A stretch of 46,918 nucleotides of DNA from JAGMES01 sp023128035 (GTDB lineage: Bacteria; Bacillota; Halanaerobiia; DY22613), in NCBI GenBank assembly GCA_030627905.1, contig DAOVRZ010000032.1, forward strand, positions 1 through 46,918. Reading direction: 5' to 3'. Each line of letters starts with the position of its first letter. The stretch's first letter is position 1. The position numbers and the translations under genes are program-made. This document shows positions 16,721 through 24,196 of the stretch, piece by piece. Under the pieces are notes generated by a model. It searched no databases, was not told the origin of the DNA, and saw only the letters and a list, made by a program, of their open reading frames with translations.

Positions 16721-17877
16721 TTGATAATTTTAGAAATCTCAATCATAAAAGAAGTCCCCTTATTTTCCTGACTGCTTACACACCATATCTTGCCTTCATG
16801 GATTTGCTCTATAATTTCTTTAGTAATAGCCAGTCCTAGACCTGTACCATTAGTTCCTTTCGTCGAAAAAAATGTATCAAATATCTTAATTTTAATACTG
16901 TCATCTATCAGCGGGCCAGTATTAAAAATCTCAACCATCACCTTATCATCCTTAGGATAACACCGTATCTCTAACTGACGTATGTCATCAAAATCGCGAA
17001 GAACTTCAACAGCATTCTGGACAATATTTAAAATACTCTGACGAAGCAACTTCTTGTTACCAAATACCTCGCATCCATCTTTAACATCTAAACAAAATTC
17101 AATTTTATTCTTACTAAACGTTGATGAAAACAAATCTCCAACCTTCATTACTAAATTCTTTAAATCCACTTCCCCCATCTTATCCGTCCCTGGTTTAGAG
17201 AATTGTAACATATCATTCATCAAATCAATTACATTATCCACAGCTACATCAATATTTACCAGCATCCGTTTAATTTTTTCTGGCTTCATCTCACCAGTTT
17301 GATTCCAAAGATTCATAACCTGTACTGATGATTTCACGGTCTGTAAAGGATTCCTAATATCGTGCATTATCCGAGACGCCATCTGACCTAATAAAAATAT
17401 TCGCTCTGAATCAAACAATTCCCGTTCCATTAAAGCCGTCTCCGTTACATCAACCCCAAGTGAGATCGCTCCAATTACTTCATCTTCAATCATTATTGGA
17501 ATCGCTGTTATGTCAAAATACCGCTTGAATTGGTTTCCTTCAATCTTTTTAACCCTTTTAACAGATTTCTTCCCAGCCAATACACAACAAAATACAGGTA
17601 CGTAATCTTTTTTTAAATCAGTAATTTTCTTATCTTTGATATCCTCCCATGTAACCTCCAATAACTTCATAATAGTTTCATTTGCAAAAATTATATTCTC
17701 ATCTTTGTCTACTGCCACCATGATCCCATTAGCAACACCTAAAAACTGTTCGAAAAAAAAATTAAAATTTTCTACATGTTTCAAAAACACATTCCTGCAG
17801 TCTTCCAGCATAACCGATACATCTGTTCCTTCTGACTTATGTAACGATACTACCTCAGAAAAAGAAGATTTACTCAT
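16717..17877 (-). CDS. Cytosolic PAS-domain sensor histidine kinase
   Basis: 386 aa without membrane helices. A PAS domain (about 45-150) has GIMVAVDKDENIIFANE. A HisKA dimerisation helix carries MHDIRNPLQT with the phospho-acceptor His172. A HATPase domain has the N box (NIVQNAVEVL, near 280) and GTNGTGLGLAI (near 350). No response regulator is adjacent, so it is an orphan kinase. In spore formers, soluble PAS kinases of this build often feed Spo0A, but partner and signal are unknown here. The upstream region holds an inverted repeat (17958-17986) that may be regulatory. The stop codon lies inside a solo MITE-end repeat. Confidence 0.88.
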   Translation of the reverse strand: MSKSSFSEVVSLHKSEGTDVSVMLEDCRNVFLKHVENFNFFFEQFLGVANGIMVAVDKDENIIFANETIMKLLEVTWEDIKDKKITDLKKDYVPVFCCVLAGKKSVKRVKKIEGNQFKRYFDITAIPIMIEDEVIGAISLGVDVTETALMERELFDSERIFLLGQMASRIMHDIRNPLQTVKSSVQVMNLWNQTGEMKPEKIKRMLVNIDVAVDNVIDLMNDMLQFSKPGTDKMGEVDLKNLVMKVGDLFSSTFSKNKIEFCLDVKDGCEVFGNKKLLRQSILNIVQNAVEVLRDFDDIRQLEIRCYPKDDKVMVEIFNTGPLIDDSIKIKIFDTFFSTKGTNGTGLGLAITKEIIEQIHEGKIWCVSSQENKGTSFMIEISKIIK

Positions 17878-17957
17878 ATTTTCACCTACCTCTACCCTCT
17901 ATTAGTTACTCTCTTTATAATATTTTTTCACTACTTTTATCACATTTTTCAACAAAT

Positions 17958-17986
17958 AGTATTGTCTATTTTCGTATATAGATAAT
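17958..17986. promoter_or_regulatory. Inverted repeat upstream of the histidine kinase
   Basis: GTATTGTCTAT, 8 bases, ATAGATAATAC: 11-base arms with one G-U type mismatch, about 80 bases before the kinase start. AGTATTGTCTAT recurs just after the promoter at 18524-18552. A candidate operator; function inferred. Confidence 0.35.
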
Positions 17987-18077
17987 ACTTCTACTTTTAT
18001 TGAAAAAATCCTTCTGAATTACATTTATTTTTACTAAAAAATACATTTTATAAAACAAGATTCTGATCTTTTACATT

Positions 18078-18112
18078 AAAAATGACCCCTTCAAAGGAAC
18101 GGATCATTTTTT
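18078..18112 (-). terminator. Terminator of the 74-aa ORF
   Basis: AATGATCCGTTCC and GAAGGGGTCATT arms with small bulges, then T5 on the minus strand, overlapping the stop codon. Confidence 0.6.
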
Positions 18113-18335
18113 AGCCAACCTTATACAATTGCTCATCTATTTGTTTTATCTTTCGTCCGTTTTCATAAATCTTACGTAATGCAACAATGTTATTATCTTT
18201 AAAAATCTGTATTAAATTAGTCACCTTTTCTAAAACACTTAATTCCTCTACTAATTCAAGACAAATTTTTTCATAAAGAAAGTGATAGACTTTAGTCTCT
18301 GATTGTTGGTCTCTGTCACAACACATATATCCCAT
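18111..18335 (-). CDS. Unknown 74-aa protein behind a structured leader
   Basis: The frame is open from a GTG at 18473 (120 codons), but that version would read through a large terminator-like hairpin. The ATG at 18335, after AAGGGAG, is therefore preferred despite short spacing. The product starts MGYMCCDRDQQSE and is otherwise helical and charged. No family is recognised. It lies downstream of a sigma-A promoter and a hairpin with a T7 tract, so its expression may depend on antitermination. Confidence 0.45.
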   Translation of the reverse strand: MGYMCCDRDQQSETKVYHFLYEKICLELVEELSVLEKVTNLIQIFKDNNIVALRKIYENGRKIKQIDEQLYKVG

Positions 18336-18385
18336 GCTCCCTTCAATTTTTATCAATAAACTAGAAATTTTTACATTAAAAAAAG

Positions 18386-18518
18386 GAGCAATCGGGCGGT
18401 GAGGAGAATCTGGTGGGGAAACCAGGGGAAATCCCAATTGCTCCAATACAACTATGTAATGGTGAATATACACTAAAAAATATTCTAATATTTTCGTTAA
18501 AAGCGAAGTATTGTCTAT
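18386..18518 (-). ncRNA. Candidate small RNA or attenuator leader
   Basis: A promoter (18524-18552) should start a transcript near 18518. About 80 bases later comes a large hairpin: GGAGCAATTGGG and CCCGATTGCTCC arms (about 18387-18444) enclosing an inner CTGGTTTCCCCACCAG hairpin, followed by T7. This is a complete rho-independent terminator, giving an RNA of about 130 bases upstream of a 74-aa ORF. It matches no riboswitch class I recognise. Confidence 0.45.
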
Positions 18519-18523
18519 CTACA

Positions 18524-18552
18524 ATTGTAGCATAACTTCAATTCTCTGTCAA
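18524..18552 (-). promoter_or_regulatory. Consensus sigma-A promoter
   Basis: On the minus strand TTGACA, exactly 17 bases, TACAAT. The -10 lies within the palindrome CTACAATTGTAG. Confidence 0.75.
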
Positions 18553-18608
18553 GATTTTTCTTATAATTTTGAAAAATATTTGTAAATTTAATTTTTATGT
18601 TCAAACAA

Positions 18609-18640
18609 TAAAAAAAACCCCCATCTGATTTGATAGGGGT
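18609..18640 (-). terminator. Terminator of the TlpA-like operon
   Basis: ACCCCTATCA aatc TGATGGGGGT-type stem followed by T8 on the minus strand, 40 bases after the last stop. Confidence 0.75.
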
Positions 18641-18677
18641 GAGCTTCATATATAACTTAAAAGTTTTTTTACAAAGA

Positions 18678-19907
18678 CTATAGTTTCGTCTTCTCTACGA
18701 GGATATCCTTCCCATTTTCTCTAACCTTTATACGATAACCAAATGCGCCTAAATGAATTCGACAGTCTAATGTTGACCATTCTGTAATCGGAGAATAAGA
18801 ATCATATATACCATTTTTATCTAAATCAAGCAATACAACATCCTTCATATTGTCAAAAGCACCATTAGAAGTCGAATCTAATAAAAGTGCGTTAATTGGT
18901 TCTTCATTAGTTTCAATCTGGAATTGATAGCCCATAACAGTCAACTTAAAGTAGACACTTCTTCCTTCATATGCATAACAATTAATCTGATATGGAACTA
19001 CAATATCTTCAGCCATCTTTACTTCCAAGTTAAAAGCTACTTTATTATATTTACCTAGTGTAAGTAGTGATAAGGGGTCTCCATCATCTGTTAAATCCAG
19101 ATTTTGATTGAAATCTACATAAATCTGATCCATAAAGCCGTTTTTCTTAGAATCCACTCCAACCATCATAAACAATTGTTCCCCAATATAAATCGGAGCA
19201 TATTGTGGAGTGTTTGGATAGTCAGGTTCCTTTTCTAAAGGCACGTCTGTACTTGCCATGAAGTTCTTTACATCATAATTTAGAAAACCTAATGTAAGAT
19301 TTTCAGATAATATATCATAATCTACTTTTACAGGTTCCGCCTCATAATTTCCATCTTTTAATATAGGATATTTAATTTTAACATTTTGTCCAGCCTCTAA
19401 TTTATGGCTAACCTGCATCCAAAGAGACGAAAAATCTGAAAAACCTGCTTCAGTATACAGAATCTTACCCTCTGGATTTACAAATAATAGACTAGGAATT
19501 ACTCTAATTCTCCACAGCTCTTCTGTTGGCAAATATGCACTATCCTCGCCCTTATCTGCATGTAAAACAGTAAAAGGAAGTTCATTCTCCTCTAGATACT
19601 GTTTGAGATCATCTATATTAGAGTCTACTGAAATTGCCACAATCTTTATTTCGGCTTTCTTAAATTTATCAATATTTTGAGTATATGCCCTCATTATTTT
19701 TCTGCATGCCTCATATTTAGTTGTCCAAACGGCGTATAGTACATGTTCACCTTGAAAATCAGAAATTTTAACATCATTTCCTTCTAAGTCTTTCAAACCA
19801 AAATCTGGAATCATATTCCCAACTTTAACAGCCAATACCGAATAACTAAAACAAACCACCATGATAATTAATAATAAAGAAATTCCCCATTTTTTCATTC
19901 TCCTCAC
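18678..19907 (-). CDS. TlpA-like secreted protein with degenerate active site
   Basis: 409 aa, paralogous to the next gene over its full length. A signal peptide (1-27) precedes a peroxiredoxin/TlpA thioredoxin fold (VGNMIPDFGLKDLEGNDVKISDF). The active-site stretch reads VWTTKYEACRK, so the first cysteine of WCGPC is replaced by Tyr65 and only Cys68 remains. A two-cysteine redox cycle is not possible at this site. The C-terminal 220 residues contain aspartate-rich loops (DFNQNLDLTDDGD, DLDKNGIYDS) like calcium-binding repeats. It lies 35 bases after its paralogue in one operon. It may be a structural or binding partner of the active copy, which is inference. Confidence 0.8.
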   Translation of the reverse strand: MRRMKKWGISLLLIIMVVCFSYSVLAVKVGNMIPDFGLKDLEGNDVKISDFQGEHVLYAVWTTKYEACRKIMRAYTQNIDKFKKAEIKIVAISVDSNIDDLKQYLEENELPFTVLHADKGEDSAYLPTEELWRIRVIPSLLFVNPEGKILYTEAGFSDFSSLWMQVSHKLEAGQNVKIKYPILKDGNYEAEPVKVDYDILSENLTLGFLNYDVKNFMASTDVPLEKEPDYPNTPQYAPIYIGEQLFMMVGVDSKKNGFMDQIYVDFNQNLDLTDDGDPLSLLTLGKYNKVAFNLEVKMAEDIVVPYQINCYAYEGRSVYFKLTVMGYQFQIETNEEPINALLLDSTSNGAFDNMKDVVLLDLDKNGIYDSYSPITEWSTLDCRIHLGAFGYRIKVRENGKDILVEKTKL

Positions 19908-19942
19908 TCCTCCTATAAATCATCAAGTTTTATATTTTTTAT

Positions 19943-21166
19943 TTATTGAACTTTCTCCACTACAATTTTTCTTCCATATTCAACAATTTTAAATTTATAA
20001 ACATACTGACCTAATTCATAAGTATATCCTAACTTGGTCCATTCCTGTACAGAGTAGTAGGAGTCAAACATACCATTTCTATCGATATCAATCAAGACTG
20101 CATCACTTTCATCAGTATAAATTCCATTTTTATCTACATCAACCAAAAGTACTCGAACAGGCTCAGAATCAGTTTCAATATATGCTTCATAAGCGCGATC
20201 AACAAACATTACATACCCATGGCCCCAATCTTCTGACCATAAAGTAATACCATAAGGAATTACCTCACCATACTTATTAGTTACTTCTAGTGTAATCTTT
20301 GCTTCTTTACCGTCTTCAGTTACACTTAATTGAACTGGTTCGCCATCATCAGTAAGATCAAAATTATGGTTATAATCTACATAAATCAGATCTAATAATC
20401 CTAACTCATCACTATCTGTATCCTGACCGAGCATAGTATATGCTTCACCTTCGATATAAACTATACCATACCATGGCTTGTTTGATTCTGGAACTTTGTA
20501 TAATGCGACTTCAGATTGTTCAGTACAATCTTTATAGTCATAACTTATAAAGTTACTAATGGTAATATCTTTGCCAATTTCCATAAGATCAACCTTTACT
20601 TTTTCTGTTTTATAACTTTTGATCTTCAAAACAGGATAAGTAGAACCACTTACTTGTTTAACATCTACTGTTTTAATAATCTCATCCCACAGTGATGCAA
20701 AATCACCAAAGCCTATTTCTTTAAATACAATTTTACCTTCAGGGTCTACTATAAACATAGTTGGAATCCCCTTAACACCCCAAAGTTCTTTTGTTGGTCT
20801 ATACTTACCTTTTTCACCACGATCTACATGTAAAACTGTAAAAGCCATATCATTCTTTTTTAAATACTTATGAACAGCATCAACTTTTGCATCTACTGAG
20901 AGCGCGACAATCTTGATTCCTGCTTCTTTAAACTTATCAATATTCTGAGTATATGCTTTTAAAGCTTTTCGGCAAGGTCCACACCAGGTAGCCCAAACAT
21001 CATATAATACATATTGGCCTTGGAAATCAGAGATCTTTACATCATTACCCTCTAAATCTTTAAGATTAAAATCTGGAAGCATATCTCCAACCTCAAGAGC
21101 AAATGCCGAACAGCTGATACCAATCAAAAAGACGAATAACAATAAAGATACTATCCACTTAGACAT
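19943..21166 (-). CDS. Secreted TlpA-like thioredoxin with Asp-rich C-terminal domain
   Basis: 407 aa. Residues 1-23 are a signal peptide. A TlpA/AhpC-type thioredoxin domain (about 25-170) carries the active site WATWCGPCRK (Cys62, Cys65) and GVKGIPTMFIVD with the cis-proline. A C-terminal domain of about 230 residues follows, rich in D-x-N/D-x-D-x-x-D loops such as DYNHNFDLTDDGE and DVDKNGIYTDES, suggesting calcium binding outside the cell. That is unusual for a TlpA protein, which normally ends after the thioredoxin fold. Its start overlaps the 33-aa ORF upstream. A disulfide reductase role with the CD1871A-like peptide is inferred from known gene neighbourhoods. Confidence 0.85.
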   Translation of the reverse strand: MSKWIVSLLLFVFLIGISCSAFALEVGDMLPDFNLKDLEGNDVKISDFQGQYVLYDVWATWCGPCRKALKAYTQNIDKFKEAGIKIVALSVDAKVDAVHKYLKKNDMAFTVLHVDRGEKGKYRPTKELWGVKGIPTMFIVDPEGKIVFKEIGFGDFASLWDEIIKTVDVKQVSGSTYPVLKIKSYKTEKVKVDLMEIGKDITISNFISYDYKDCTEQSEVALYKVPESNKPWYGIVYIEGEAYTMLGQDTDSDELGLLDLIYVDYNHNFDLTDDGEPVQLSVTEDGKEAKITLEVTNKYGEVIPYGITLWSEDWGHGYVMFVDRAYEAYIETDSEPVRVLLVDVDKNGIYTDESDAVLIDIDRNGMFDSYYSVQEWTKLGYTYELGQYVYKFKIVEYGRKIVVEKVQ

Positions 21167-21260
21167 AAATTTCCAATCCTTTTTCTGATTTGTTTAGGAC
21201 TAATGAACCTATCTGTGCGGTCCGCCGTAGTTTAAACTTATAACGAAATTTTTCAATCAT
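21159..21260 (-). pseudogene. Truncated ORF, likely remnant of a 4Fe-4S membrane protein
   Basis: A 33-codon ORF starting MIEKFRYKFKLRRTAQIGSL, ending inside the start of the TlpA gene. The R-R-T-x-Q-x-x-S-L start resembles the beginning of polyferredoxin (NapH-like) membrane proteins, which commonly lie between CD1871A-type peptides and TlpA genes. Here no helices or cysteines remain. It could still be translated, coupling the neighbouring genes. Confidence 0.4.
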
Positions 21261-21267
21261 GCCAGCC

Positions 21268-21396
21268 TCACCCCAGTCCTATGCACGAAAAACAAAGCAT
21301 CGTTGCATTAATTAAAATATTCAAAGTTTCTTCACGATAGACCCCAAACACTAAGAAAACAATTCCCAAAATAAATAACCAATGATATGAGCGCAT
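21268..21396 (-). CDS. CD1871A-like CXXC membrane peptide (42 aa)
   Basis: One transmembrane helix (about 6-20) is followed by GVYREE and a C-terminal CFSCIGLG. Helix, YRxE and terminal CxxCIGxG are the pattern of the CD1871A family of CXXC-motif peptides found beside TlpA and ferredoxin-type genes in Clostridia. GGAGGGG lies directly before the ATG. It heads the TlpA operon and probably takes part in membrane thiol electron transfer. The function is inferred from context. Confidence 0.65.
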   Translation of the reverse strand: MRSYHWLFILGIVFLVFGVYREETLNILINATMLCFSCIGLG

Positions 21397-21530
21397 TCCC
21401 CTCCATTTCTCCTTTCAAATTTACATGTTATAGGTAATACATCTAATATATTATTAATTCTATTCCTTTTTATATTTTCCTTTTTAAAATATGATATTTA
21501 CATAACAATGTACTTATGCATATTAAAAAA

Positions 21531-21552
21531 AATAACGGCATCGCCGTTATTT
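21531..21552 (-). terminator. Terminator overlapping the end of TPR gene 1
   Basis: AATAACGGC atc GCCGTTATT with A/T flanks. The TAA stop of the TPR gene is inside the stem. Confidence 0.7.
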
Positions 21553-22524
21553 TTCACCCAAGGGATCGATATAGTTAAGATAGTGTTGATATTCTTGCTG
21601 ATAATACTCTGCCTTTTCTGGATTCGTTTCCTGAAATAGAAACATCAATTCTTTATAAATCGCTACAACTTCAGGATAATGCTTACGCTCTAAAAAACTA
21701 AATAAAGCAGTATGTAAAAAATTATACGCATTGTTCTCTTTACCGATATGAAGATAGACTAAACCTTGATAATAAAGATTGTATGTAAGAATCAAAAATT
21801 TACTATTTGATAATGCATATTTGGAAGCTTTCTCAAAGTACTCCTCACTTTTATCTAAGTCATCTTTTAATGCGTAAACTCGTCCTAATTCATTATAAAT
21901 TTGAGCAATAAAACGTCCATTTTCAGTATGTTTCAAAGCTTCTTCAAAATACATCAATGCAGAGTCAATTTCACCCTTTTCCAAATATATTAACCCCATA
22001 TTTGAAGCACTTTTATAAAGAGATTCTTCGCCTTCTGCTGAAGCAAATTGATAAGCTTTTTCTATATGCTCAAAAGCTAAATCTAAAGATTCATTCTCAG
22101 AAAAACGATGTAAAAAATAATATAATAAGCCTAAATCGGTATGAGCACGAAACTGAACACGCTTTGAATCACTTTTTACAAGATATTTTAAAATTTTCTC
22201 AGCTTCTCGAAATTGGCCTTTTCTGTTTAATGCAAAAGCTTTATATGCTTGAGTTAATTCTTTTTTTTCAGAAGTTAATTGATAATTTAATATCAAATCC
22301 TGACTATAGTTAAATACTTGATCATATTCACGCTCAAAAGCGTAACAGAACATAATACCCTTTTTGGCTTCTGCCTCTTCCATTTTATTTTCCAAAATTT
22401 CAGCAGCATTCAATGCCCTGAAATAGTACGATAAAGCATTAGCATAAAGACCTTGATTATAGAACTCTGTTGCCTTGTTAAAATTTATTTCTTTATTATG
22501 CTGTATTGTCTTTAAAAGCTCCAT
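21547..22524 (-). CDS. TPR-repeat protein 1
   Basis: 325 aa made almost wholly of helix pairs with TPR signatures (for example ASNMGLIYLEKGEIDSALMYFEEAL and IYNELGRVYALKDDLDKSEEYFEKA). There is no helix-turn-helix domain at the N-terminus. The C-terminus HYLNYIDPLGEK matches the YLNYVNPMG of its paralogue at 22967-24007. GGAGGG lies before the ATG, and a sigma-A promoter is at 22579-22607. Such all-TPR proteins resemble Rap-type receptors of RRNPP peptide signalling in layout. A short secreted peptide gene sits just upstream. The regulator role is inference; a generic scaffold is the alternative. Confidence 0.75.
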   Translation of the reverse strand: MELLKTIQHNKEINFNKATEFYNQGLYANALSYYFRALNAAEILENKMEEAEAKKGIMFCYAFEREYDQVFNYSQDLILNYQLTSEKKELTQAYKAFALNRKGQFREAEKILKYLVKSDSKRVQFRAHTDLGLLYYFLHRFSENESLDLAFEHIEKAYQFASAEGEESLYKSASNMGLIYLEKGEIDSALMYFEEALKHTENGRFIAQIYNELGRVYALKDDLDKSEEYFEKASKYALSNSKFLILTYNLYYQGLVYLHIGKENNAYNFLHTALFSFLERKHYPEVVAIYKELMFLFQETNPEKAEYYQQEYQHYLNYIDPLGEK

Positions 22525-22578
22525 AAGCTTAACCCTCCTACAGTTCTTCTCACTATATCACTCTATTCACCCATATTC

Positions 22579-22607
22579 ATTATAATATATCTATTAGGAA
22601 AAATCAA
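22579..22607 (-). promoter_or_regulatory. Promoter of TPR gene 1
   Basis: On the minus strand TTGATT, 17 bases, TATAAT. The spacer starts TTTCCTA, as in the promoter of TPR gene 2. Confidence 0.65.
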
Positions 22608-22642
22608 GTAATTTATTTGTTTTTTAACAGGATAACTTCAAA

Positions 22643-22669
22643 AAAAATACTGGTTCCACCAGTATTTTT
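22643..22669 (-). terminator. Terminator of the secreted peptide gene
   Basis: AAATACTGGT tcc ACCAGTATTT flanked by A and T runs, 15 bases past the stop. Confidence 0.75.
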
Positions 22670-22683
22670 ATGTACAAAAGAAA

Positions 22684-22815
22684 TTACACAATAGGACCAG
22701 TAGTAGTATTAGTAGTAAATGGTATATCGCCGCCATCTTGCGGATCAGCAAGTACAATACCAGTCACCGTACACAGCATCAAAACAACCAGCAACATAGC
22801 TAATAATTTTTTCAT
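22684..22815 (-). CDS. Secreted peptide precursor (43 aa) between two TPR genes
   Basis: MKKLLAMLLVVLMLC opens a Sec signal with a cleavage site after VLA (about residue 23). A mature tail of about 20 residues follows, rich in Asp/Gly then Thr, ending TGPIV. GAGGGGG is well spaced before the ATG. It has its own promoter (22860-22888) and terminator (22643-22669), so it is a monocistronic gene. No family is recognised. A pro-peptide pheromone read by the flanking TPR proteins is the working idea. Confidence 0.65.
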   Translation of the reverse strand: MKKLLAMLLVVLMLCTVTGIVLADPQDGGDIPFTTNTTTGPIV

Positions 22816-22859
22816 AATTCTACCCCCTCAATTTTGTATTTCTTTTCTACCCTACTTCT

Positions 22860-22888
22860 ATTATATATTACTTTTAATGTATTTTCAA
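22860..22888 (-). promoter_or_regulatory. Promoter of the secreted peptide gene
   Basis: On the minus strand TTGAAA, 17 bases, TATAAT, about 40 bases before the ATG. Confidence 0.65.
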
Positions 22889-22966
22889 TAGATAATATGC
22901 ACTTCAGGAAATAATTATTTGGTTTTTTTGATTAGCAACACAACGGGATATATAATCAACATACTA

Positions 22967-24007
22967 CTAAATCCAAATTGAATCTACTTCATCAAAAACA
23001 TTGTCTACCTGTTCAACCCCCATAGGATTAACATAATTCAAATAGAATTTATATTGCTCCAAATAAAGATCTGCTTTTTCAAGATTTATCCGCCGATACA
23101 ATTCATACAACTCATAGAAACTATTTAAGATACCTATATAATATTCTTCTTCCCTATAGCCAGATAAAGCGAGATCAAAATAGTTCACAGCATCCTCCAC
23201 CCTACCTTTTTGCTTGAAGAGTTTTCCTTTGACATATAGACAATCTGCCAATGCCCCTAAATCGTGATTTTTTTCAAAATAACTTTGGGCCCGATCAAGA
23301 TAAGCCCATGCCAAATCATATTGAGTAAGTCTAATGAAGATCAATGCCATATCTATCAGATTTTCATGCTTATCATTCTGATCAATACAGTATTCAAAAG
23401 AATCCTGAAAAGCTAAAGATGCTTTCATATTTTCACCTAACTCGTAAAAAATATGGCCCAAATTATGATACGCCAAAAACATTTTTTCACGATTATTTTC
23501 CTTATCTGCTGTAGCAATGATATTATTGCAAAACTCTATAGCATCATGAAAATATTCCTGATCTACATATTTACCCATACAATAATAAGCATAAGTTTCC
23601 GAACTCCAGGCTTCAATATCGAAAAACTTATCTCCCATTTTATGTATTTCTTTATAAAGAGAAATCGCCTTTTTATACTCACCTCGTGTACCTAAGGCTT
23701 CCGCCCGATTCAATTGAACTTTATAATAATAAGAAGAGTCTACATCCTCAATTTCAATAAGCTCCTTATAACAGTCTTCCGACAACTGATAATCCTGATT
23801 AGTATTTCTTAGTTGATAAGAATGTCCTAAATAATATAATATCTCAACTCGTTTTATATTATCATTCAAAATATCGCATGTACCTAATCCCTTTTGAAAA
23901 TGCTCAATTGATTTTTGATAGTTTTCTTCATCATAATATTTTTTCCCTAGTTCCAAGTTTTCATCTATCTTCTTATATAGTTGATTAAAATTCAGTTCTA
24001 TAGCCAC
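22967..24007 (-). CDS. TPR-repeat protein 2
   Basis: 346 aa of tandem TPR-like helix pairs (for example NYQKSIEHFQKGL and YCMGKYVDQEYFHDAIEF), with no HTH or membrane segment. It is paralogous to TPR protein 1 and shares the C-terminal KFYLNYVNPMG motif, then adds about 15 acidic residues. The start is a GTG at 24007 with GGAGGG seven bases upstream. The promoter at 24049-24077 is overlaid by a 9+9 palindrome (24039-24067), suggesting repression at the -10 box. A role as peptide-binding regulator is inferred. Confidence 0.75.
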   Translation of the reverse strand: MAIELNFNQLYKKIDENLELGKKYYDEENYQKSIEHFQKGLGTCDILNDNIKRVEILYYLGHSYQLRNTNQDYQLSEDCYKELIEIEDVDSSYYYKVQLNRAEALGTRGEYKKAISLYKEIHKMGDKFFDIEAWSSETYAYYCMGKYVDQEYFHDAIEFCNNIIATADKENNREKMFLAYHNLGHIFYELGENMKASLAFQDSFEYCIDQNDKHENLIDMALIFIRLTQYDLAWAYLDRAQSYFEKNHDLGALADCLYVKGKLFKQKGRVEDAVNYFDLALSGYREEEYYIGILNSFYELYELYRRINLEKADLYLEQYKFYLNYVNPMGVEQVDNVFDEVDSIWI

Positions 24008-24038
24008 ATTTATCCCTCCAGACTATACTCATGATATG

Positions 24039-24067
24039 CTATAGTTTTATTATACTGTAAACTATAG
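24039..24067. promoter_or_regulatory. Palindromic operator over the TPR gene 2 promoter
   Basis: CTATAGTTT, 11 bases, AAACTATAG: perfect 9-base arms enclosing the -10 box. Confidence 0.5.
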
Positions 24068-24077
24068 GAAATATCAA
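24049..24077 (-). promoter_or_regulatory. Promoter of TPR gene 2
   Basis: On the minus strand TTGATA, 17 bases, TATAAT. The spacer begins TTTCCTA, as in the TPR gene 1 promoter. Confidence 0.65.
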
Positions 24078-24133
24078 GATTTTAATAACATTTTCGGAAA
24101 ATTTATATGTAATGGTTTTACGTATATATATAT

Positions 24134-24179
24134 AAAACTCTTGACCTCTACTCACTTAAGGTATAGGTCAAGAGCTTTT
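24134..24179 (-). terminator. Terminator of the ferredoxin gene
   Basis: Long arms CTCTTGACCT and AGGTCAAGAG with A/T flanks. Confidence 0.75.
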
Positions 24180-24196
24180 GAATCTAAGATATATTA

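Noticed and set aside
17980..18014. Possible sigma-H promoter for the histidine kinase (AGGATTTTT, then GAAGTAT)
   Set aside because: The -10 part deviates from GAAT, and the match is too weak to list as a feature.
18336..18473. N-terminal extension of the 74-aa ORF from a GTG
   Set aside because: It would translate through a strong terminator hairpin and has Pro-rich text unlike the rest; treated as leader RNA.
21957..22313. 118-codon ORF antisense to TPR gene 1
   Set aside because: Overlaps a clear TPR coding region; no ribosome site.
22670..22891. 73-codon plus-strand ORF over the secreted peptide gene
   Set aside because: The minus strand has the promoter, ribosome site, signal peptide and terminator; this is its shadow.
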